64,000 nucleotides of DNA, from contig JAHDFM010000003.1 of assembly GCA_020628165.1 (NCBI GenBank), positions 62,001 to 126,000 of the forward strand. The letters run 5' to 3'. The DNA comes from Bdellovibrionales bacterium. GTDB taxonomy: Bacteria > Bdellovibrionota > Bdellovibrionia > Bdellovibrionales > UBA1609. A model generated the notes under the pieces. The model worked only from the letters and a program-made list of their open reading frames with translations, was not told the origin of the DNA and made no database searches. Below are positions 15,909-26,004 of this stretch, piece after piece (positions within the stretch are counted from its first letter, which is position 1; the number at the start of each line of letters is the position of its first letter). Made by a program: the position numbers and the translations under genes.

Positions 15909-18900
15909 TTAATTAAAATTGATGTCGATTTCATCAATAGAACACTGATTAGTCTGTGTAGGGTCAGACTTTAGATAACCAATGACCTCTAGTTCTCCAG
16001 CACCAAATTGTGTGGCAAATTGTTTGATGTGAGTCGTTACTTCTGAAGCAAGGTTTCTATGAGACTCGTCACTGACTAAGACCCATGATGCTCCATCGTG
16101 ATAATAACTGTTTGGGTTTCGGTGAAGTCTGAAACTAGCACAAGAGTCTGCACTGATACTGGCATCACTTAGAGTTGTAAAGTTGATTGGCGATTTTGGT
16201 TTTATTTCAACGTATTCACTGGCGTACTTGATAGCGCCACTTGGGTTCAGGCTCACTGCTGTGAGCTCTGGCAAACAAGGCTCACCTCCACAGGCTGTGT
16301 TGTCATCAGCTTCCATGTAGACACGGTATTGTGCATACCTGTTTGCTGAAGGAGTTATAAACTGTGTGTAATCAATGTTTAAAAATTCAGGACCTGTTGG
16401 CTTAGAGCTTCCAGCAATTGTGATCTCATCTTCAACACAAACACCAGGGTCACTATCTGTCGCGTTCAATGAGCAATTAAAGGTCACATCTGTTGAGCTC
16501 CTGCTATAAAGTTCACTGTAATAAGTTGTTCCGTCACCACCAGGGCCGATGAATTCAGCTTTATGGATGTCATCTGTATCTAGGGTATTGAGCGTTCCAT
16601 CTCCATCACAATCTGTTTCGCTGCCAGCTGGAGCTAAATTATAACTCTTGCAGTTGCATGAAGAGTCTACGCAGCTCTTTACTTGCAACTTCACTCGATT
16701 GGCTCCTCTGCGGTAGAGTTGTCTGATTTCATCTTCAGATAAAAATCGAGACCAGATGGCGATTTCATCAGCCTCGCCATTAAAAAAGTGGCTTTGTCCT
16801 GAACTACGGTCAAGGGCACCTATAGTGAACCTATCTTGTGAGCTCAATATATTTAACCAACTACCATCGTTTGTGCCTGTAAAAACAGATATAGGCTCTT
16901 CTTTGCCGTTGATATAAAACTTATATTCAGATCCGTTTGAGGATGTGACTATATGATACCATTGGTTTTTTTTGAGTGGTGTTGTTCCATGAATGACATT
17001 AAAAATTATTGAACCTGCGTTGCGGAAAAATACTGAAATCACTCCTGTAGTATCAATCCGTAAGAGTGTACCTATCGGGGTTGAGGAAGAGCTACTTCCA
17101 GATGCAACCACATGTTGGATGTTTGTTAAGTCATTAAACTTAAACCAACCAGACAAAGTGCCTTCAGTTGATAGTGTGATTGTGTTTTGAAAAGTAATAT
17201 GTTGTGAGACTCCATCAAATGACACTCCTCTGTTTAACTTCCCAGATGAGTTTGTGGTAGCACCATTTACAGCTTGACCGTCATTGCCAACTCCTGAAAG
17301 ATCTATCACTTCATCCACACTACCTGTCCATATGGGCTCATTGAGTGGCCAGTAGCCGATAAGTCCATCACTTAGATCTTCAATCACAGATGAGTAGTGT
17401 GCTATGCTTTCATTGTCAGGGTTTCCATTATTATTAAAATCACCAACAAGTTCTTTACCAAACGGCAAACTTGTAGACCACGATAAGTCTGGCCAAGTTG
17501 CAGTTGTATTCCCTAAATCAATCACTTCTGAATCGAAGTGACTGGCATATTTTTGTTTTTGGCGGTTATAAATTACACTTACATCAGTTGGAGATAGTGG
17601 CTTATTCCAAATGGCAACGTCATCAATTTCTCCATTAAAATCAGATATACTTGGAGTGTTGATTTGTCGCACTCCAAGGGCCGCATTAAAAGTAGGTAAA
17701 CTTATATTTCCTGCAGTAGTAACAGGGTAATGTTTTCCATCAATATATAGCTTAGTAATTCCAGCTTCCCTTACCACCATAAGGTGATACCATCTATTTA
17801 ATTTATATTCTGGACCCCAAAGTATATTAGAAGTTCCGTCTCCATGATAAACAAATATTCTATTTAATCCGCCTGTATATCGAACTCCAATTTGATAGCC
17901 AGTGTTTATTGATCCATCATAGCGACCAAAGATAGATTTATCTGACTGAGCTTTTGAATAAAACCAACTGGATATTGTAAAATTATTAGTGAGATCTAGT
18001 GAGGCATCATTGCCAAGATCAACATAATCAGTGGTGCCATCAAATGTTCCAGCAAACCCACTTACCTGTGCGTTGGAACTAAAGCTTGCTTCGTTATAAG
18101 GTGAGCCATGATTTCCATTTCCAGAAGAGTCTTGCCAGTTCTCATTCATTTGCCAGTAGCCAACTATATTGTCCCAATGTGGAGTCCAGGATGGGTGCAA
18201 ATGATTTTCACTGCTAAAACTTTGTAATTGTGCATTGTATATAGCAACGCCTTGTTCATTGCTCAATGCTGTATCCCAAAAAGCTAACTCATCAAAAGCA
18301 CCATCCCAGTGGCGTAATGCAGCTGAATGCCAGCTAGATAAATAACTTGCGCCAATCGAAGTATCAAGGATCGTTCCACTCGGAGTGTGGAACTCCTCCA
18401 ATGGCAGTGGCTGACCGTTCACTAGAATATTTGGATTGTTTGAGTTAGATGTCGAATCATAAGAGACAAAAACGTGATACCATTCGTCTAAATTAAATGT
18501 AAAGTTATCTGAGGTCCAATGTCCTTTATTACCATCATGTCGGACACGTAAATTAATCTCTTTTGATGAGCTTGAAACCCATAGCGCCATCTTATCATCA
18601 CCTAAAGAGAAGATTCTAGGGAAGTCATTAGCGTAAGAGTCTAACTTTACCCAGGCAGAAAAAGAAACTTGAGTGAATGGATCTGAAAGAATACTTAATG
18701 CCTCATCAGTTCCATTTAACTTGAGACTGTATCCTTTTGAGCTCGCAACAAAATTTGTGCTGATTCCTGAGCCAGTATAATTACCATTGTTAGCTATTAC
18801 ATCTTTAAAGCTTCCATCAAATTTCCAGTAGTATTTCATATCACTAGCCTGTGATGGTAGAATTTTTCGAATATCTAAATTTTGGTTTAGACTTAAATTG

Positions 18901-19184
18901 TTCGAGCTATTTAGGTGAGAGCCTGCATGGTTTCCACTACTAAAATTATTGCCAGATTGTTCTAGGTCTAACGGCTTTAGAAATACTTTTCCATTTTTAA
19001 ATTGTATTAGGTTGTCATCAAACTCGTAGTCGTTACTTGAATTAAACTGCCATGTGCTATCGAAAGCGGATCCTAAATTCAACTCCGTTTTATCATAGCT
19101 ACATGAAGTGTTGACTAAGATTAAAACTGTTACTAATGCACAGTAATTTCTAAAAAAAAATTTTTTAAAATCAAAGTAAAACAT
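15909..19184 (-). CDS. Large lipoprotein with three LamG/ConA-like domains
   Basis: This 1091-residue protein has a lipoprotein signal ending VNTSC (Cys28). Three laminin-G/concanavalin-like domains follow, at about 113-310, 338-545 and 611-830. Each starts with a YW-x-[FML]-[DN]-x-[SN]-W/F-x-D-x-[SI]-G-N-x-G pattern and ends with a DE[LIV]A[FI]W segment, the hallmark of bacterial LamG_3 domains. After them come a Cys-rich piece (SCVDSSCNCKS) and a DCDGDGTLNTLDTDD stretch like calcium-binding thrombospondin type 3 repeats. The protein is probably a surface carbohydrate-binding adhesin. Confidence 0.85.
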   Translation of the reverse strand: MFYFDFKKFFFRNYCALVTVLILVNTSCSYDKTELNLGSAFDSTWQFNSSNDYEFDDNLIQFKNGKVFLKPLDLEQSGNNFSSGNHAGSHLNSSNNLSLNQNLDIRKILPSQASDMKYYWKFDGSFKDVIANNGNYTGSGISTNFVASSKGYSLKLNGTDEALSILSDPFTQVSFSAWVKLDSYANDFPRIFSLGDDKMALWVSSSSKEINLRVRHDGNKGHWTSDNFTFNLDEWYHVFVSYDSTSNSNNPNILVNGQPLPLEEFHTPSGTILDTSIGASYLSSWHSAALRHWDGAFDELAFWDTALSNEQGVAIYNAQLQSFSSENHLHPSWTPHWDNIVGYWQMNENWQDSSGNGNHGSPYNEASFSSNAQVSGFAGTFDGTTDYVDLGNDASLDLTNNFTISSWFYSKAQSDKSIFGRYDGSINTGYQIGVRYTGGLNRIFVYHGDGTSNILWGPEYKLNRWYHLMVVREAGITKLYIDGKHYPVTTAGNISLPTFNAALGVRQINTPSISDFNGEIDDVAIWNKPLSPTDVSVIYNRQKQKYASHFDSEVIDLGNTTATWPDLSWSTSLPFGKELVGDFNNNGNPDNESIAHYSSVIEDLSDGLIGYWPLNEPIWTGSVDEVIDLSGVGNDGQAVNGATTNSSGKLNRGVSFDGVSQHITFQNTITLSTEGTLSGWFKFNDLTNIQHVVASGSSSSSTPIGTLLRIDTTGVISVFFRNAGSIIFNVIHGTTPLKKNQWYHIVTSSNGSEYKFYINGKEEPISVFTGTNDGSWLNILSSQDRFTIGALDRSSGQSHFFNGEADEIAIWSRFLSEDEIRQLYRRGANRVKLQVKSCVDSSCNCKSYNLAPAGSETDCDGDGTLNTLDTDDIHKAEFIGPGGDGTTYYSELYSRSSTDVTFNCSLNATDSDPGVCVEDEITIAGSSKPTGPEFLNIDYTQFITPSANRYAQYRVYMEADDNTACGGEPCLPELTAVSLNPSGAIKYASEYVEIKPKSPINFTTLSDASISADSCASFRLHRNPNSYYHDGASWVLVSDESHRNLASEVTTHIKQFATQFGAGELEVIGYLKSDPTQTNQCSIDEIDINFN

Positions 19185-19305
19185 CCATATGTGTTTTCGG
19201 TTTTTTTAGCTAAATTGTTAAAACGTTTAGGGTTTAATTTACTAAAAAGTTATCAATTATTTTTGTTAGCAAGTTTTATCACTGGTTTGTTTCATATTGA
19301 GATTT

Positions 19306-19349
19306 GTGGTTTGCCTTAGATCTCTCGCTCCCTTCAGGATGATGGCTAC
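19306..19349 (-). repeat. Dispersed short repeat, copy B
   Basis: On the minus strand it reads CATCATCCTGAAGGGAGCGA and then a GATCTAAGGCAAACC tail. It pairs with the plus-strand copy at 19401-19445, sharing the terminal GGTTTGC. Confidence 0.55.
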
Positions 19350-19400
19350 AGTGCTCAATATGATTTTTTTTATTCCAAAAACACAGTTGTTGTACTAGTA

Positions 19401-19445
19401 GTGGCTGTCATTCTGAAGAGAGTGAAGGGTCCCATCGCAAACCAA
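19401..19445 (+). repeat. Dispersed short repeat, copy A
   Basis: It reads GTCATTCTGAAGAGAGTGAA and ends GCAAACC. It is the right arm of the inverted pair in the divergent intergenic region and resembles the copies near 10.5, 31.2 and 51.4 kb. Confidence 0.55.
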
Positions 19446-19564
19446 TGATTTACGTAACTTCACTTATCACTAGTTCAATGTGTTTTATTGAGACGAAAGC
19501 TTATCTATTCGGACAAATTGTTCGATATTTAATATACTTGAAGAGTTAAGGGGAATTAAAAAAG

Positions 19565-21241
19565 TTGAATATGATGAGACTTGTATTTCAATTTTTGATG
19601 CTTATGTTATTGGTTTTGTTTTACCAAAACTGTGGTAATTTTGAAGCTAATATTTTACAACCTGCAGACTCATCTCTTGATTCAGGAACAAGTGCTAATG
19701 ATCAACTCCCGATTGGAACCAATAATCCTGTCGATAATCAAAATAGTGGCAATACTTTCAATTCAAAACTCATTTTAAATTGTGATGTCCCTAGTAACAT
19801 TGCAAAGACAGAGCTGTCTCGTATGACTCGCAAAGAGATCGCTTTGAGTTTGATAGATATTCTTGGGGTGCGCACATTTGATGATATGAACATGCTGCCT
19901 ACAGACTCTTACAACGACAAAGGCTTTGCCAACGAAAGTTCAATCCAGCTTTTGTTTGAAAGAGATGCCAGCAAGTACTTTGATTTTTTTGAAAAAGCGA
20001 TTGATACAGCTATTCAAGAAAAAAGTAGCAAAGTTTTTACTTGCGATATTAATAGCACAAGCTGTTTGCAAAAAATCATTGACGACATTTCTTATTTAGC
20101 GCATAGAGGGGCTTCAACGGTTGCAAATAAAATTAAAGAGAATCTCAGCCAGTACAGTACAGCTTCTGATAAATTAAAGTACAGTTTGATGAGTGTGTTT
20201 CTTGCGCCTGATTTTTTGTTTCACCAAAGCACTTTAGAAAATGTCACAAACAAGAACTTAACTCAGATGCAACTTGCCGACCGCTTGGCAAGTTTGTTGT
20301 GGTTTTCAAACCCTGACAAAGTGTTATTAGATGCTGCTAAAAATAATGAATTGTCTACAGACCAACAGCTGTTTGCTCAGATCGACCGTATGATAGCAGA
20401 TAGCAAGTTCGAACGATTTATTTACAACTTCATAGATCAGTGGTTGTCGGTGGAACAAGGGAAAGTTGTTTTAAGCAGCAATCCAAAAGCAAATGGTGAT
20501 GTGATCAAAGGTTTAGAGGATGAAACCAAAGCTCTTCTTCGTCATGTTATTGACGAAAACCTACCTATCAATCAGTTGATCACTGCAGATTATACTTTTT
20601 TAAATACTTTGACAGCAAACTATTACGGACAGTCTTCAGTGAGTTCTCAAGACTTACAAAAAGTTAGCATAGACAGCTCAAGGCGAGGAGTTTTTTCCCA
20701 TGCTTCAGTGATAGCGGGCATGAGTGGCCTCGGTGAAACCAACCCAACACACCGTGGGTATTGGTTTTTAAAGCGAGCTTTTTGCTTGCCCCCAGATCCC
20801 ATTCCAGGAAACTTGATGGCCGCAGTTGATAGCGTTAAGCTTGATAGCACTCTTCCTATGAAAGAACGCTTAGCTGTTCTTTCAGAAACAAAGCTTTGTG
20901 GTGACTGCCACGTACAAATGGATCCCATCGGCATTGCCTTTGAAAGCTTTGATGCCTTTGGCCAGTACCGCACTCACAATGGAGTGCATCCTGTCGATAC
21001 CAGCGGTCGCAACATCGCTGGAGTCGAGTTCAATGACTTCCCTCAGTTGGTGAGTCAGTTGCAACAAAGTGATCTCTATAATTTTGAGAGTTGTTTTTCT
21101 CATCATATGATTTCTCTGGCGAGAGCTAAAATTTCTGACAAAAACTTATTATGTGAAACAAATAAATTGGTCACCCAGAAAAATATGACCTTTAAAGAGA
21201 TCATTAAAAACATAGTGTCGAGCGAGTATTTTAAAAAGTAG
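19565..21241 (+). CDS. DUF1592/DUF1588/DUF1585 lipoprotein with CxxCH motif
   Basis: This 558-residue protein starts at TTG 19565, or at ATG 19571 or 19574. Its lipobox is atypical: FYQNC (Cys23) then GNF. After a linker come TELSRMTRKEIALSLIDILG (DUF1587-like), a DUF1592 region with LADRLASLLWFSNPD (about 235-300), a DUF1588 region (about 370-470) with HRGYWFLKRAFC and CGDCH, and a C-terminal DUF1585 segment. CGDCH is a potential c-type haem site. These domains are known from planctomycetes, myxobacteria and Bdellovibrionota, without an established reaction. The Tat-exported DUF1552 gene follows after seven bases, as is usual for this family pair. Confidence 0.85.
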   Translation: MNMMRLVFQFLMLMLLVLFYQNCGNFEANILQPADSSLDSGTSANDQLPIGTNNPVDNQNSGNTFNSKLILNCDVPSNIAKTELSRMTRKEIALSLIDILGVRTFDDMNMLPTDSYNDKGFANESSIQLLFERDASKYFDFFEKAIDTAIQEKSSKVFTCDINSTSCLQKIIDDISYLAHRGASTVANKIKENLSQYSTASDKLKYSLMSVFLAPDFLFHQSTLENVTNKNLTQMQLADRLASLLWFSNPDKVLLDAAKNNELSTDQQLFAQIDRMIADSKFERFIYNFIDQWLSVEQGKVVLSSNPKANGDVIKGLEDETKALLRHVIDENLPINQLITADYTFLNTLTANYYGQSSVSSQDLQKVSIDSSRRGVFSHASVIAGMSGLGETNPTHRGYWFLKRAFCLPPDPIPGNLMAAVDSVKLDSTLPMKERLAVLSETKLCGDCHVQMDPIGIAFESFDAFGQYRTHNGVHPVDTSGRNIAGVEFNDFPQLVSQLQQSDLYNFESCFSHHMISLARAKISDKNLLCETNKLVTQKNMTFKEIIKNIVSSEYFKK

Positions 21242-21248
21242 GAACAGC

Positions 21249-22637
21249 ATGAATAAAAAATGGCATATAAATCGACGAACATTTCTAAAAGGGCTTGGGG
21301 CCACGGTGGCCTTACCGACTCTTGATATCATGATCCTCAATGAAAAGGCCTATGCCAATACGAACACTCCACATTTCTTTTTTGATTTTGTACCCAATGG
21401 GTATTTTGCAGAAGAAGAAACTAATTATATACCACGGCATATGATTCCGGTAGTGGAACGCTTAGGAGATCAAGGTGGGTATGTTGCAAGTCTCTCGAAT
21501 CCATTCCGACACAAACCTTTGGCTTACCCACATATGGAGAATTTTTTATCATTCATGAGAGCCCAGCCTTTCAGGCATACTGACGTCATGAATAACTTGC
21601 CAGCTCCAGGCAATCAAAACTTTACCAAAACATTTGATCAGTACTTGGTGGATGCTAACAGTGGTATGGCGAATGCTCGCATCAGAACTTTAAGTGTCAT
21701 CTTAGGTTATAATACCAACAGAGGCTTTAGCTTTAGAACCCTTTCTTGGCGCGGTCCTGGTAAACCAATTGCTCATTATTACAACCCAAGAGAAGTTTAT
21801 AATCAGCTGTTCAGTTTAAAGCCAAACACAGTCGTTGTTAACTCGAATAATAGAAATAAGAATCTTAAAAGTGTTTTGGATGTGGTAAAGGAAAGTATTA
21901 ATAACCTCAATAAAAAAGCTAGTGCCAAAGACAAAATTAAATTAGATCAGTACTACACAGGCATTCGCGAGATTGAAAGGGGCCTAAGCAGTCTTGACGA
22001 TGCAACAAAAGAGTTCAACTGTGAACTTAGCTCAAATCTCAATAAAGACTTTAAAGAACAAAACTACCAACACCAAACCTTTAAGCAAAGACTAGATATC
22101 ATGCAAGAGTTACTGCTTATTGCCCATGAGTGTGAGGTCACTCACTGTAGCAATATCATGAGGGCTTATCCAGCAAGTACTATACAAAACAGTTGGGTCT
22201 CTGGATTTAAAGGGCCTAATAAAAGTTGGCATGGACTCTCCCATTACGACACCGTGAAAGATGCAAATGGCAAACCTTATCAAGGTAATGGGGCGAACAT
22301 TTCACATAATCGTCACGACTTTCAGTTAATTAACAAGTGGCACGCCAGTAACTTTGTTGATTTTGCCCTTAAAATGAAAGGCAGAGTGGACCCAGTTGGA
22401 AAAAGCTTGCTAGATAAAACCTTGTTGGTTCATGGTAGCTGCCAAGGGAAAGGTCCTGTGCATAAACCAGATGGTTTGTTCTATTTATTGGCAGGAAATG
22501 CCGGTGGTCGTATTAAACCCAATCAAAAACTAGAAAAAAAACAAACTTTAGCCAATTTATGGCTCACGGTCATGAAAAGGTATGGAGTGGACATCAGCAA
22601 ATTTGGAGATGCCACTCAAGTGATACCGAGCATTTAA
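21249..22637 (+). CDS. Tat-exported DUF1552 protein
   Basis: This 462-residue protein opens with a twin-arginine signal, NRRTFLKGLGATVALPTLD, and continues as a DUF1552 domain to the end. Recognisable segments are a FVPNGYF-like motif near residue 50, YYTGIREIERGLSSLDD in the middle, and LLVHGSCQG with a downstream LLAGNAGG near the C-terminus. DUF1552 proteins are periplasmic, distantly sulfatase/phosphatase-like, and nearly always paired with DUF1592/1588 proteins. Their activity is not established. Tat export suggests folding or cofactor insertion in the cytoplasm. It is probably co-transcribed with the upstream lipoprotein gene. Confidence 0.85.
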   Translation: MNKKWHINRRTFLKGLGATVALPTLDIMILNEKAYANTNTPHFFFDFVPNGYFAEEETNYIPRHMIPVVERLGDQGGYVASLSNPFRHKPLAYPHMENFLSFMRAQPFRHTDVMNNLPAPGNQNFTKTFDQYLVDANSGMANARIRTLSVILGYNTNRGFSFRTLSWRGPGKPIAHYYNPREVYNQLFSLKPNTVVVNSNNRNKNLKSVLDVVKESINNLNKKASAKDKIKLDQYYTGIREIERGLSSLDDATKEFNCELSSNLNKDFKEQNYQHQTFKQRLDIMQELLLIAHECEVTHCSNIMRAYPASTIQNSWVSGFKGPNKSWHGLSHYDTVKDANGKPYQGNGANISHNRHDFQLINKWHASNFVDFALKMKGRVDPVGKSLLDKTLLVHGSCQGKGPVHKPDGLFYLLAGNAGGRIKPNQKLEKKQTLANLWLTVMKRYGVDISKFGDATQVIPSI

Positions 22638-23012
22638 TCAGTTCAGTGAAAAACCTTCTATGTTGCAGTCCAAGTAAAAGTAAGCATCGTCAAAATCTTT
22701 TAACACCTCGATAGAGTTGTGGTCGTATATTTTTTCACAAGCAGTGATCGCTATTGATTTACCATTGTGAATGTCTTCAGTAGCATCTATAGGTAGATAA
22801 ATCATAGACCAATCGTAGTCGTAGTATTTAAGACCAACTTTATTGTTGGTTTTTGCGTCTGTTATAAAAACAACACATGCATCACCAACGGCAAAGGGAT
22901 CAAACTCAGCACAGACAACGTAGTCAATATGACCATGAATAGTCTCAGTACTATTATCTGCTAAAGCATTAAAAGAGAAAGTTATTAAGAGTAATGCTAG
23001 TAATGTTTTCAT
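22638..23012 (-). CDS. Small exported protein, unknown
   Basis: The ATG at 23012 follows a GGGGGA ribosome site and gives a clean signal peptide (MKTLLALLLITFSFNALA). The longer frame from 23096 lacks these features. The product is 124 residues, with four Cys in the mature part and acidic character. No family is recognised. It is convergent with the DUF1552 gene and directly abuts its stop. Confidence 0.65.
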   Translation of the reverse strand: MKTLLALLLITFSFNALADNSTETIHGHIDYVVCAEFDPFAVGDACVVFITDAKTNNKVGLKYYDYDWSMIYLPIDATEDIHNGKSIAITACEKIYDHNSIEVLKDFDDAYFYLDCNIEGFSLN

Positions 23013-23235
23013 TGAAGTCCCCCAATCGTTTTGTAAGTCACTGTGTTTTACAGCGTTCTGAGGGTGACTTGAAGTGTATAAAAAGTTAATTATCATTCAT
23101 AAGATGAATATTATTTAAGTTATTGATATCACTTGTCTATTGGATTGGTCGTTGCCGATTTTAGAAACTTGATATTGTTTTAACAAATGAAGCTCGCTAA
23201 AAAAAGTGATGCCTTAATAGTCATTTTCATAGTAC

Positions 23236-24261
23236 ATGCCTGTTATGGATTTAACGAGTTTGATGTATGATTACCCCGAGAGCTTAATTGCAACTCACAA
23301 ACAAGCCGAGTCACGTATCATGTACGTTGCTAAAGACAGCACTCCCATTGAGTTTAGTAAAGTTGATCTCTTCAATAGGTTTTCAAAAGGAGACTTGCTT
23401 GTGATCAATGACACCAAAGTTGAAAAAAGACGAGTGAAGTCACAAGAAGGCTTTGATGTTTTGTTTGTCGAACAAATGGATGCACTCACTTGGCAAGTAT
23501 TATTTCCGGCAAGTCGAATTAAAAACAAGCAAACTGTGCATTTGCCAAACTCTGTGACTTTTACGTTGCAAGAGCGCGGGTTACCTCAAACAGTTACTCT
23601 TAATAAACCATTGCCAGACAATTACTTCATGGAGTTTGGTGAGATGGCCTTACCTCCATACATTCAGAAAAAAAGACAAGTCGGCCAGCGCTTTAATGAT
23701 GAAACAAATTATCAAACGGCCTGGGCTGACAAGATGGGAAGTTGTGCTGCTCCGACGGCAAGTTTGCATTTTACTTCTGATGATTTGTTAAGTTTAGAAA
23801 AGCGGGGAGTACAAATTCAAAAAGTCACTTTGCATGTGGGCTTAGGTACATTCCTGCCAATCAAAGTTCAAAATTTACAAGATCACAAAATGCATTCAGA
23901 AAAAGTACTTATCAGTAACGAAAGTATAGATGCAATTAAAAAGGTGAAAGCAAAAGGTGCCAAGCTTTGGTCTTTGGGCACCACCACCACTCGCGTACTA
24001 GAATCCATCAATAAAGGTTATTTTAAAAAAACAAATTCAGGTTTTGAAGGTGAAACAGATCTATTTCTCTACCCAGGGAAAAAAATTGAAGTGGTTGATA
24101 ATTTACTGACTAACTTTCACCAACCGGGCTCAACTTTGATGGCTCTAGTTGCAAGCTTCAGCGATTTAAATCAGGTAAAACAAGCTTACAAGTGGGCCAT
24201 TGACAAACAGTTTAAACTGTTCAGCTACGGAGATTTGTCTGTTTGGGAAAAATCTTCATAA
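23236..24261 (+). CDS. queA: tRNA preQ1(34) S-adenosylmethionine ribosyltransferase-isomerase
   Basis: This 341-residue protein matches QueA over its whole length. QueA moves the ribosyl part of S-adenosylmethionine onto preQ1 in tRNA to give epoxyqueuosine. Conserved segments include GDLLVINDTKV, PPYIQKKR, a central GSCAAPTASLHF, VTLHVGLGTFLPIK and FHQPGSTLMALVASF. It starts the queA-tgt-yajC-secD-secF order found in many proteobacteria. No ribosome site is evident before ATG 23236; the ATG at 23245 is an alternative start. No preQ1 riboswitch was recognised upstream. Confidence 0.95.
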   Translation: MPVMDLTSLMYDYPESLIATHKQAESRIMYVAKDSTPIEFSKVDLFNRFSKGDLLVINDTKVEKRRVKSQEGFDVLFVEQMDALTWQVLFPASRIKNKQTVHLPNSVTFTLQERGLPQTVTLNKPLPDNYFMEFGEMALPPYIQKKRQVGQRFNDETNYQTAWADKMGSCAAPTASLHFTSDDLLSLEKRGVQIQKVTLHVGLGTFLPIKVQNLQDHKMHSEKVLISNESIDAIKKVKAKGAKLWSLGTTTTRVLESINKGYFKKTNSGFEGETDLFLYPGKKIEVVDNLLTNFHQPGSTLMALVASFSDLNQVKQAYKWAIDKQFKLFSYGDLSVWEKSS

Positions 24262-24325
24262 ACTTGTAATTGAATCTAATTTTATATTTTATTGGTTTTT
24301 TTTACGGTCTTTTAAAGGTAAATAA

Positions 24326-25465
<1,140 letters not shown>

Positions 25466-25658
25466 ATAAATGAATCAAACTCATTTAGAGCTATATTTAT
25501 TGATGGCTTTGTAAAAGGGTTTATATCAATCCTAAATAACAGGCACTTAACGCGGCAAGCAAATTGCTTTCTGTTTCTGAAACTAAGTCTTTAAAATTAT
25601 TATTGCTTTTTTAATGAAACCTTATACAAAAGAGGTTTAATTTAAGAGGAGATAATTT

Positions 25659-25991
25659 ATGTTTATTTTAGATGCAGTTGCTCAGGCAGCCGCGGGTGCG
25701 CCTAAACCATCCATGCTTGAACAGTTTATGCCGTTCATATTTATTTTTGTTATCTTTTACTTCTTTTTAATTCGTCCACAACAAAGGAAAGCCAAAACGC
25801 ACCAAGACTTTGTGACCAATTTAAAAAGGGGTGATTCCGTTTTGACAACAGGTGGAATATTGGGAACCATAGAAGGTCTAACTGAACAATTTGTAACATT
25901 GCAAGTATCTACCGGAGTGAAATTGCGCGTGCTGAGAGCACAAATTGCATCTCCGATGGAGAACAACAAAGAAGACACAAAGAAAAAGTAA
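25659..25991 (+). CDS. yajC: Preprotein translocase subunit YajC
   Basis: This 110-residue protein has one N-terminal membrane segment (FMPFIFIFVIFYFFLIRPQQ) followed by the conserved RPQQRKAK and a small beta domain (GDSVLTTGGILGTIEG). YajC associates with SecDF in the inner membrane. A good ribosome site, AAGAGGAGA, precedes the ATG. secD starts 13 bases after the stop. Confidence 0.95.
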   Translation: MFILDAVAQAAAGAPKPSMLEQFMPFIFIFVIFYFFLIRPQQRKAKTHQDFVTNLKRGDSVLTTGGILGTIEGLTEQFVTLQVSTGVKLRVLRAQIASPMENNKEDTKKK

Positions 25992-26004
25992 AGGGGTTCG
26001 TACT

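Larger units (their letters stand above)
19185..19564 (+). other. Divergent intergenic region with a large inverted repeat
   Basis: This 380-base region separates the minus-strand LamG lipoprotein gene from the plus-strand DUF1592 gene and must hold both promoters. Its centre carries two oppositely oriented copies of the dispersed repeat (19306-19349 and 19401-19445), forming an imperfect hairpin with a loop of about 50 bases. A purine-rich ribosome site (AAGGGGA) lies near 19550. Confidence 0.6.

Noticed and set aside
23097-23235. Possible preQ1 riboswitch before queA
   Set aside because: No stem followed by the A-rich pseudoknot tail of a preQ1-I element could be recognised.
25945-26004. 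Upstream ATG for secD inside yajC
   Set aside because: It would add 20 Lys/Arg/Thr-rich residues overlapping yajC. GTG 26005 has a proper ribosome site and the expected N-terminus.
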